DNA from: Mycogone perniciosa
Lineage: Eukaryota > Ascomycota > Sordariomycetes > Hypocreales > Hypocreaceae
DNA: 64,000 nucleotides
Assembly (NCBI GenBank): GCA_025331125.1
Contig: JAOALB010000058.1
Location: 62,001-126,000, forward strand
Direction: 5' to 3'
A program made the position numbers and the translations under genes. Numbering within the stretch: position 1 is the first letter of the stretch; every line of letters begins with the position of its first letter. Under the pieces are notes generated by a model. That model was given only the letters and a program-made list of their open reading frames with translations. It was not told the DNA's origin and made no database searches. Below are positions 54,462-64,000 of the stretch, piece by piece.

Positions 54462-56782
54462 TTACTGCACCCCATGCCAGCCTTGATCCAGCGCCGTGAG
54501 CTTGTGCTGCATCTCCTCCCCGTCATTAGTACTCGGACACTCGTTGATGAGCGTGATGCCATGCTGAAGAACCTCCGCCGGGCCATTCAAAGGGATCGTT
54601 GAACCATCAAGAAGGTTCAGGATGATAGTGCGGTTACTGGCCCAAGGGGGGGAGTTCAGCACCAGCTCATCAGGGGCAGGTTGATCCACCGCAATCATAG
54701 AAGATTCGGTGAATGATTGACTTGGATCTAATATATTTGTCCCAATAGGTGTAGCTGGCGACTCTTGTCTCTCAAAGCTTGGGTCAATCTGAAGAATGGA
54801 GTGTGTCCACAGGATCAGGGTTGCTCGGTAGACGGCACACGCCCACCAGTAAGGGCGGTGATCAACCCGCATAGTGCGTAGAAAGTGGAATACCCGATCA
54901 CAGTGGACGAGAGCCTCTTGGGGATCATAAATACACTTTTTGTTCTGGAGACAGAGTTGCCAAAAGGCACCACCAGGGCCTTCTCTGAAGGCTAGTCGCT
55001 CGATCTCGGGAAAGCTTGTCACCACGGTGAGCGATATAAGATGATAGAGAATCAGGCTGGCACTTGTTTCGTGGTTGTTGGTAGCGTTTTTGTAAGATTC
55101 CGTTGCAAGCTTGTGCCATCTTTGGAGCAATTTCTGAGCTTCCCTCAGACTTGATTCCGTGTTGGCTCTTGTCGAGGAAGGGCCATCGATGCAGGAAAGC
55201 AAATGGCGCAAGTTATAGACGAGTGACTGCAGTGGATAAAGGAGTAGGCGCAGATACTGTGGCGACACTGTTTCTGACAGATCGCCGGAAAGAAAGTCTT
55301 TGAAGAGTTGATTCAATGACGGAGTTGCAGGAAGACTGGAATGCAATTCTAGGTTGGCATCTTCAGTCCCGCTATGTCTCTTTTGTATATTGGAGAATAA
55401 TTGCAACGAAGTCTTGGATGCCCAAACAGTCTCGGACTTCGGAAGAGGACGCTCTAGATCGGCGACGGAAAGCATAGGTCCAGTGTCATAGAAGAGATTC
55501 AGTTCTTGGTCGATCATAACCCAGCCATAAATAAGTCTGGGCTTAGACTTAGTTACCTTCTACAAATTTAAAGGGAGAATATTGCTCACTTGTTTTGTTC
55601 CTCATAACGAGACCATGATGCCCATCGTTGCTCTGTACTCATTGCGTTGTCTTTGGTCGAGAGTGGATGTGGTTGTTCCAACATGCCGGATTGTCTAAAC
55701 TTCTGAAGAGTCATGGCATGGGCAATTTGGGACCATCCAGGAACCCGTCCTTCCTGTGAATCTACCGGCTCTTCAGAATCCGGAATTGTGGTGTCGTCAA
55801 TAATATTGGACATTACGTCTGGCGACTGCTGCATTCCATCAGGGCCGGTAGGACAGGTTGTGATAGTCGAGGTAGACCACAGTGATGATGGAGAGACTTG
55901 GTCTAAGATGGTAGACGCATCGCTTACACTTGGTAATGGTACTTGCATTGCAGGGCCTGTTTCATGACTGTACAAGTCGAAGCTCAGGGGAAGCATTGGG
56001 CTTTCAGGCCAGCTCAGTAAATTCGTCCAATCTTCTTCATCTTTAAATCCCTCCGGAACACCAAGATAGCTTGATGTACAGTCCGATAATGTCGCACCTA
56101 TAGATCTGTCAGGCAGTGACGAGAGTGCATTTTGGGTTTCGATAGCAAGGTTGGCCTGGGGGGCTGTACAGTTCTGTAGAACCTGGGGAGAACCATGGGC
56201 CATCATGTTGAAGCCACTTCCAGTTAGCTTCACACCAGAGGAGTTATGTTGTAAGCCTTTTTTGTGTAGACTCTGGGCCGCTAATTGTCGGTTAATAGAA
56301 GGTGTGACTTGAGCAGCTCGTAGTGTAGTCTTTGATGATCGACGCGCATAGCGAGCAGCGCATTGTAAGTTCTTCTCAGCACATCTCGAACAAGGAACTT
56401 TCTTGTCGCAGCCAGTTTTTGCACTCGCACAGTTCTGGCATGCAATGAGGGTTCGTCCAGTGACGGCAGCACGTACACCCTCTGGAAGCGATCTCCTATG
56501 GCCTTTCGACTCGTGGCTCTTCATCATGTGTCTGTGCAAGAGGTCTCTAAAGTAGATCGTGTTAGTTGAATCCCCTGCGAGAGAGAAGGATAATGTTCTC
56601 ACTTTCGCGTAAAGGAAAGTTGGCAGTATAGACAGCGGTAAGGCCTGATGTTCGTGTCTTGTCCGACGTCAGCACAACTAAGGAAGAGGATGATCCCAAG
56701 TGGGCTCACGTGTAAGTATGTGTCTTTCGAGATGCTCTTGCCGAGTGAATTCCTTTCCACAGTAGGCGCAGTAGAGTGGCAT
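54462..56782 (-). CDS. Transcription factor with two C2H2 fingers and a Zn2Cys6 cluster
   Basis: Four exons, 56782-56710, 56657-56603, 56546-55590 and 55536-54462, give 719 residues. Seen: C2H2 finger 1 (C5, C8, H21, H25), finger 2 (C33, C36, H49, H54) and a fungal Zn2Cys6 binuclear cluster (C79, C82, C89, C95, C98, C105), then a disordered middle and the helical part of a fungal transcription factor regulatory domain (LIYGWVMIDQELNLFYDTGPMLS, SLYDTGP-type). Exon 2 and its splice sites are needed to complete finger 2. The C2H2-Zn2Cys6 pair is a known fungal class; the target genes are unknown. A 3-kb gene-free promoter lies upstream. The short frame at 56877-57131 lies just before it. Confidence 0.87.
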
Positions 56783-59700
56783 GGTCAATACGGCCAGCTT
56801 CCATGACGTGCCGTAAGGTCCTTGCCGATGCTCTGTTTGAGTGAGAATCAAGGGGCGAGGAGTGGAAAGAGGTGGTCTATTCCACAAGAAAAAGCACAGT
56901 GTGGAAAACTACCAGTAATTTGGACAATAGATGGTTCAGAATGCTGACAGTTTCGAGAAGGTGCCGCGAGAGACCAGCGTCGTTGATATCGGTGGCTGAT
57001 TCTGTATGAACGTAAAGGCGGGCTCTATGAAGACTTTCACCTTTCGAATCGTCAAGCCTATCAGGCAGAAGAAGGGAGAAGGTAACATGGGCCACTTGGA
57101 CGGTGAATGAGATGGTATTCGTCGTCACCATAACGTAGATATTCAGTGGTCGAGCCGGCCTTGAAGCAGTTGTTATAGATCAAAATAAATGTAGGCAGGC
57201 TGAAGTAATAAATACTCTATGCGAAGAGTTACACCAGTAGAGACCCGTGTCTAGTGAGCAGGCAGGAGGCAAGGATGATATGTCATACCCACTCACCTCA
57301 TGTCAGCACAAGAGGCCAGGCACTCGGTGACGCATGGCATAGAACAGAAGTAGAAAGCTGCATAATAAATATTCCCTTGGATCGAGAGATTCGATTGGAG
57401 GGTTGGCCTAGGAGAATGAAGAGGGGTATGGATTAATATGACAAGTAATAGTTGTATGCCTGAAAGGGGGATGTATTTCTCTAATGTTCAAAATATGACA
57501 CGAATTGCTGTGTATCTCTCGATTTGCTATATACAAATGTACATGAGTCTGCTTCGTTTATGTTAGAGACTCTGATGGTAGAGCAAGTCCAACTCTTGAA
57601 AGATTTGGTCGACTCAATGGTTTGTGACTCGAGTAACTGCAAATTCTGGGTGCGTGGACAGCTTGGGATAGGGCGAGGTGCCCTCATCGACAGTATTCTC
57701 AAACAGAGTAAGCTCCGTTGCGGTTACGGTTGCTATTAGCAAGCGTGAGTATTGTATGGTTGGGCCACGAGCCTGTTATTGGTGCTAGGAGCTACTCCAC
57801 AGCGATTGATACTTGATTCCCGGATACTTGGGCTTCATTGATGTACATTCAGTTAATAATACCGTACATGTTACGGGGTGTAGTTTCAAGAGGTTAGTTT
57901 AAATCGATGAAGTAGTCAAGTCCCGTCCCTGGAAAGGATCTAATGCGTAAACATTTCTTTTTGGATGGCCACCTTGGTCAGGGCTGATCAGCTGTCTAGA
58001 ATGTCCAAATCAGGAGGGAGGGACATGATGTGATGTCTGTAACGACAAGCGACCACTCTCGTCAAGTTGGTAAATGTGTTGTGACTGGTGGGATTCTGGG
58101 GCTTAGCTATTCTCTGCCTTCGATGTGGCATCAATATTCGCTTGGCTAACCACTGTCATGGTTGAAGAGCTCGTAAGCCTTGCAGGTATGATTGGTGTTG
58201 CGTTGCGGGTGGCGTCGACCAGGGACCTCTCCAGCACATTTATCAGCATCACGATGTTGCCGCTAGTTCCACCATCGTGCACATACTCGGGCTTATGGCT
58301 TTTGTCAGCCACCACTTTAACGATCCTATAGTCTTACTGTTGTTGCGTGCGAGGCAAATCTCATGCTGTTGTGTGAACAGTAGGACGAGGTGCTCTGGTT
58401 CTTAGATCGCAAGGGTCATGCATGATGTGCTTCGCAACTGACTTGTTATCATGGGAGTTCTCAGCCATGATGCCCATGTCATTGGTTTAGGCTCTGGCGC
58501 GGTGACACTCATAATGTTCCGCAGTCTTGTGGCTACGGTGGTGTAACCACAAGATAAAAACGTGTTCTAGCAAGCGACCATACGATGGTCAGGTCATCTC
58601 TGGCACATTAATTTCCCAGTAGGTGTCGCAAAGCCCGTGTTGGGCCAAACGATTGATCACGGGTTGGATCTTGTTGCAGCTTATTCGGCTTCAGCCCTTT
58701 CTGAGGAACCAGGGACTGAAGCATTGTGGCATCCCATGTTCGTGCCCTAAGGAGTTGAAATCCTAGCCAACATGGCCAATGGCCTTATAGATGAATTCGA
58801 GCAGCTTTGAAGATTTGCGTGCCAGACGCATGAATAGAAGTCCCCCTCTCCTACTCAACGATAGCTTGATGCACATCACCAAATATTGAACCCGAAATCG
58901 TCTCAAGAAAGCCGCGTGACTTGATGCATGACTCCAAGTCAACGAGGGCCGAATTAAGTGCCAAGTGTCGGCTTCACGGTGCCAACAGCGCGTGACGAAC
59001 TATTGCAAAATCAGGTATAAGATAACGAACGGAAATGCCAAGGCTGTGCGACTGAGAGACTCGACGCGCGGCTGTTCGAGACTGGTTGTGTGTGACGGTA
59101 CCTGATGCCCATGGGTGATATCTAATTGCTGATCTGCAGTTAGTGTTTCACGGGGAGCAATATGAAGAGCTCGCGAAATCCATCGCGAATCCAAGGCGGA
59201 ATAGCCTCCTCCATGATTCCATCGCTTGTGTGAGGTGACTGTTAGCAATAAACGATCCCTCCAATCGGCGTGTGATCGGGAGGGACTACGTGGTGGCCCA
59301 GCCCCTAAGACTAGAATGTCGATTTCTGCAGGTTGTTTCTATATTAATTCGTCATGAAGAGAAGGGCGAAACTGAAATGAGCCTTATGATAAGTCGGATT
59401 GGTTTTGGGTTGGTGATGCCTCTACAGAGTACTCCGTAAGAGACGTCGATATTGGTGGGTTTATCAGCCAATCGGCTGAAGGTTCTTAATAATAACGGCG
59501 GGACGCATTTTGTTGCATCGATTCTCAACCTTTTGCTCCGATGACCAAGTGCGAACAGCTTGAGCTCCATCATGAAGGAATCAGAAGGATGATGATGCTG
59601 GTAAATAGATAAACGTCATAGGCCGTGAGCTTTTTAGGTACGGAATACTCCGGACGAGGTAGTGGGCACGTGGTGCGAATGTCCGTATATTCCACCAAAG

Positions 59701-59802
59701 CTCTCCTCCGCATCTAAACCGCACAATAACAGCACAACAACAGAGCTATTGAGCTTCAAGACCGGCCGAAATCGAGCCGAATCTGCGCGCAAGCCTACCG
59801 TA
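56783..59802. other. 3-kb divergent gene-free region
   Basis: Contains the transcription factor leader, an 84-codon minus-strand frame at 56877-57131, a weak protein-like stretch near 58103-58330 (minus) and a TACTCCGTA element at 59430-59438. No gene can be supported. Confidence 0.5.
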
Positions 59803-61070
59803 ATGAAGCCCGTTATCGCAGCACCGGCGATCTTACTCCTGGTTGGGCGAGCGTGGAGGAAGAAGTCGCTGACTCCAGTGGGCATCTTCGCGGCCACGCT
59901 GACAGCTATCGCGCACGCATATCACCCGTGGAATCTCCCCTTTGTTCTGTTGGGTGTCTTCTTTTTAGCAGGAACACGGGTAACGCATGTACGTTGACCA
60001 TGGAGTATGCGATCTGCTGGTCGCACGAGGCTGAGACATCGAGTTAGGTCAAGGAAAATGTCAAGGCGACGCTCACGATGCAAGCCAAAGGCGCAGCTGG
60101 CGGAGAAGGCCCCCGGACGCATGTTCAAGGTAGGCGCCAGTCGTTTAAATAGCGACTCATATATGCTGACGACCGATACCAAGTCTTTGCCAACTCGCTC
60201 ATGGCCTCCATCCTGACCGTTCTACATGCAAATCAACTCTACGCCAGAGCCGCCGCTCTCAAGAATCCCGACGCCCCGAAGCCCGACGGAACAATGTGTT
60301 ACTCGTGGGGAGGCGATCTTTTCGTTGTTGGGATCATCGCCAACTACGCTGCAGTTGCTGCCGATACGTTCAGCTCCGAACTTGGCATCTTGTCAAAGAG
60401 CCAGCCCCGCCTGATTATATCTCCTACGCTGCGCAAGGTGCCTCGCGGAACGAACGGCGGCGTGACGCTACTGGGGCTGGGGGCTGGACTCCTCGGCTCC
60501 ATAGTAATCGTGACAGCGGCGATGCTGTTTCTGCCCATATGCAACGAATCTACAGCCCTTACACCTGGAGGCGGTGCGCCGTGGACGGGTGAGAACCGGA
60601 GGCTGTTTATGGGCTTCATGGTTATCTGGGGAACCTTGGGTAGCGTTCTGGACAGTGTACTTGGTGCCTTGTTCCAGCGCTCCGTTAAGGATGTGCGCAC
60701 CGGTAAAATCATTGAAGGCGAGGGCGGCGGCCGCGTTCTAGTGACAGATGACAATGTTGCCGGCGGTTCGACCAAGCGGGCAGATGCAAAAGCTGCTGCT
60801 TCACAAGGAGAGAGCAGCAAGGCCGTAAAAATTGCTGACGGGTCGGCAGTCGACGAGACAGAAAATGTTACGGATAAGTTCGACCCCAAGAATCAGCATC
60901 GCAAGCCCAGCTTTGGGGACGAGCGGCCCTCTCGTATCGTTGAGAACGGCCTAGACTGGCTGGATAACAATGACATCAACTTCCTTATGGCTGTGATGAT
61001 GAGTGTGGGCGGGATGGCTGTAGCGAGCTGGTACTGGGAGGTGCCGTTACAAAGCATGATCACTCCTTAA
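59803..61070 (+). CDS. TMEM19/DUF92 family membrane protein
   Basis: Three exons, 59803-59988, 60048-60129 and 60184-61070, give 384 residues. The DUF92/TMEM19 family has about 6-7 hydrophobic segments and is conserved from bacteria to man; fungal members are uncharacterised. Seen: TM1-2 (PVIAAPAILLLVGRAW, LTPVGIFAATLTAIAH, LPFVLLGVFFLAGT), the family block KGAAGGEGPRTHVQVFANSLMAS, ANYAAVAADTFSSELGILSKSQPRLI with TLRKVPRGTNGGVTLLG, further TMs, and a terminal DINFLMAVMMSVGGMAVASWYW. A charged insert of about 90 residues (KADAKAAASQGES) lies before the last TM. ATG 59803 was chosen over the in-frame 59662 because it begins the conserved N-terminus. Some family members act on phytyl or polyprenyl phosphates; not shown here. 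Confidence 0.85.
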
Positions 61071-64000
61071 TTTGGGATACATGGATGCTCCACTCTCCTA
61101 GACATACTTGTGCCTAATGAAAGAGCCTTCGATGTCTCAAGCTACGCCTACCTGATGCTCATGAGGCCCAGTGACGGGAATGAGTCCCGAGAAGCCATTG
61201 AAACCCATGACTGCTTATGAGCGATTAGACACAAAGCCAGCCAGCTTGATCGAGCCAACTCGTGGAGTGGTCTTCGTGCTCAACACTCGCCTCATGCCAC
61301 AGCAGTGGCCATCTATCTGTATTAGAGGGGCATTAATGATGGATCCAGGTGACCACGGGGAATTGGTCTGGCAAAGTTTCATGGTATATTTTAGTCGCCA
61401 GTTTTGAAGAAACGGTTCCGGACAAACGTCGAACATTTCAACTAGGCGACATCCAGGCAATATGAACCATGGTGGCATCGAAACAATTGAAGATGCTGTG
61501 TTTGCCTCTTCGTGGACAACGAAACGGCTCGAGGTGGTCACTTGGACTCGTTACAGACGTTATGAATATATGAATATATGTAAGTAAAATTTTGCCTTGC
61601 TTACTCGAACCATGAGCGGACCAGCCAGGCACCAAGCAGGAGCAGGGTCCTAGGACGCGGTGATGCGAAGTCTTGCTCGTCGAGCACTAGGTCGAACGCA
61701 TGATAGCGGTAGTGATGTCAGAACCCGGGCTGAACAACTAGTTCATGTGAATGAGTACATCAAGTGACCGAGTGACTTCTTCATCCAAGTACCTGCGCTT
61801 GCATGATGGCGCCCTAGATGCTGGATTCTGGGTAGGCGTATGCTTTTTTTAGGCACACGCCTCTTCTAGATGAGAGTACCCTTGAAATAACGGAAAGTCT
61901 ATACTTCAAGAGTTGGTTTCCGGGACACGGCTCTCGCTACAAAGCGTGATATTTTCTATCATCACATTACCCACGTCGTATCTTGTGGTCTATCTCTTAA
62001 AAGTCGAGGAGTGCTGCCTTATGGTGTACTGGTCTAGTGAGCCCTACTATCAAATGTATTTCCCCCAGTTAAATTGTACACTACAGCCTCATCTCCAACT
62101 CGGCAGTAGTCCTGAAAGGTTGGCCGATGAGTTAGGTGGAGCTGGCCCAAAGTCTAGGATAATGGAAGTAGTAGGACTAAGACAACGTTCAGGCAACCGT
62201 TGCTAACCAAATGGACCTATTAGTCCGTGATGGCGTGATGCCGCCCACTTAAGACATATTATAAGCACAAGTCTATTCAATAACAAGTGGGCAGAGTTAT
62301 GCATAGCATCCCGTGATGTAATCGTCACCACGCGATGGTGTCGTGACAACATAGGCAGAGGCGGCCATGATTGATGGCAATCCACCAGCTAGGAAATCAG
62401 CCTTGCCCCTAAGAACAATGCGATGCAATTCTCATCCCAAGCTCGGGTGCCAACTCGGACGCTAACAGCCCTATCGAAATGGCGAGGGTTATAGTAGATC
62501 AGCAGGAGGAGGAGCCATGCAGCCACATAATCCTAGTATAGAATAGAGCTATTATCAGCACCAATGCGGCTTATCCATGCATTGGTGAACGGAGTCGAAT
62601 GGAGTGCCGTTGTCAGAAAGCAGGATCCCTGCACGCATCGCTGGTGCAGCAGCTAACGATCTACTAGGAGAGATGTGCCCGACGAGTCACCAACCCGGGC
62701 CAATCGTACATCAAGTGAACGCTTCGCCACAAGAGTCGGGTTCTTAGAAGCCAAACGATGGGATTGGTTTCGATGAACTCGCAACTAGTCGTGTGCAATA
62801 CGGGGAAAATCAACCATGGCCAATCTTATGGCGAGGATGAGGGTGTGGTATTGGGGTCTAAAACAGAAGAAGACAAGAAGGGGATAATTAAAGAAGCATC
62901 TTGGCAAAATCACCCTCAATTCTGTGACGCCCAGCTGAGAAATAGTTGGCGAGACGATGTTGAAAGTAGAAGTCATTCATTCATTTCCATTTCCATTGCC
63001 ATCCGTGACACATGTCCTTTCTAGGCGAGTGTATTAAGAGAGCTCCAGCCTCACCGTCTAAAACTTTACGCCAAAGACTTGTAAAGATAGGAACAAGCTT
63101 CCATCTTCTCTCGCCCGAAAACGCAGAATCCCATCCATCCATCACAAGGACATGGCGGCACTCGCTTACACGCTGCCCCTTACCCCCTATTTCAGCACCG
63201 CAGCATTGTCCCAGCCATCAGCATGCTGGTACTCCGTACACTTAGTATCTATATTTACCGCTACGCCGGATGACGCACGATTTCTCAGTCCTGGAGGCTC
63301 AATTACAATTAGCTCCACGATGGATAGTGTATGGAGTAGTCCGCTGTCTCCCCTCTTCAACAGCCGTCTCCCCAGCTTCAAGATTGGTGAAGACGCATGC
63401 GATGCCATGGAAAACCTCATAAATTAATCATGAGATGAATACGAAGTAGTTTCCCAGAAATTTGAAGTTGCTTTTCGGACTACTCAGATGGAGTAGCAGT
63501 CCGCTCTCCAAACATGTTACTGCTAAAGTGTGCTTTGTAGGCTATTGTCGGAGCTTCATGGTTGTACTTTATCCTTGCATCAAGAAGCATATATAAACCC
63601 TGAGTAAGCATGTTTTTAAGACTATGTGCGAAAATAACTGGCTACAGGGGAATCGTGCTCACACCTTTTGGGCACTCCCCTATCCAACCGTCAACCACCG
63701 ATGGCGCAATACGTGCAAGGTGGACGATCTGATGAGCTGCTGCCCAAGCCAACCGAGAACCGACTGCGGCCAAATAATGCGGCATAGTTAATTCGCCTGA
63801 CTGCGTCTTTCGACGGCAAACAATGTTGATCACCGCCTTGTCCCGGACGCCCACAAACTGTCATTGAACAGCATCGGGAATTTCCACTCCAGTCACTCAA
63901 GCAAGTGTGCATGTACATCTAAAAGGTGGCATACTTGACTATATGGTAGATCTGAATGGCTTTATGGACTGGTCTCAGCTGCTCACGTAGGCCCCCTATT
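61071..64000. other. 2.9-kb gene-free right end of window
   Basis: No supported gene. A TACTCCGTA element lies at 63230-63238. A 70-codon minus-strand frame at 63642-63854 ends in protein-like sequence but I cannot place it. Confidence 0.5.

Noticed and set aside
59662..59802. Earlier start of the TMEM19-like protein
   Set aside because: 47 extra residues without family similarity; the family begins at MKPVIAAPAILLL.

Overview
This window is nuclear DNA from a filamentous ascomycete (Pezizomycotina). The genes are intron-rich: short GT-AG introns of about 47-135 bp, with one of 203 bp. They lie on both strands without operons, and the products are eukaryotic housekeeping proteins such as FACT/Spt16, Maf1, Bud32, Get3, Mpe1, AP-1 sigma and Rrp7. 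The wording of Spt16, Nfs1 and AP-1 sigma looks closer to Sordariomycetes, possibly Hypocreales, than to Aspergillus. That placement is from memory of the families and is only moderately sure. I see no transposon, no rRNA gene and no CRISPR array.

Layout. 1-8.7 kb: 3' part of MPE1 (+), GET3 (-), 5-hydroxyisourate hydrolase (+), a small unknown protein (-), then 3.1 kb without a gene. 8.7-16.1 kb: CDC50-type flippase subunit (+), SPT16 (-), a carboxymuconolactone-decarboxylase-like protein (+). 16.6-24.3 kb: unknown one-TM protein (-), BUD32 (+), glutamate-cysteine ligase modifier-like aldo-keto reductase (-), AP-1 sigma (+), MAF1 (+). 25.6-29.5 kb: a 1278-residue unknown protein (-). 29.5-35.2 kb: 5.7 kb without a convincing gene. 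35.2-49.2 kb: MFS transporter (+), CsbD-like protein (-), NFS1 (-), BAR-SH3 protein (+), F-box protein (-), tRNA-Gln, MOSC-reductase fusion (+). 49.4-61.1 kb: tRNA-Leu with an intron, RRP7 (+), ADIP-type coiled-coil protein (+), a C2H2 plus Zn2Cys6 transcription factor (-), 3 kb without a gene, TMEM19/DUF92 protein (+). 61.1-64 kb: nothing supported.

The genes do not form one pathway or a metabolite cluster. They cover RNA 3'-end processing, tail-anchored protein insertion, urate breakdown, lipid flipping, chromatin, tRNA modification, vesicle coats, Pol III control, Fe-S assembly and ribosome biogenesis.

The most unusual item is the protein at 25,591-29,476. Its N-terminal third appears to hold an H2B-like and then an H2A-like histone fold in one chain, followed by a long disordered tail with four copies of a short F-[IL]-[KR]/PP motif. 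The second unexplained signal is a family of 9-bp elements, TACGGAGTA/TACTCCGTA with a TACGAAGTA variant. They are scattered through the gene-free DNA, and I did not find them in coding exons. All exon models here were built by hand from reading frames and splice consensus, and each multi-exon model closes in frame.
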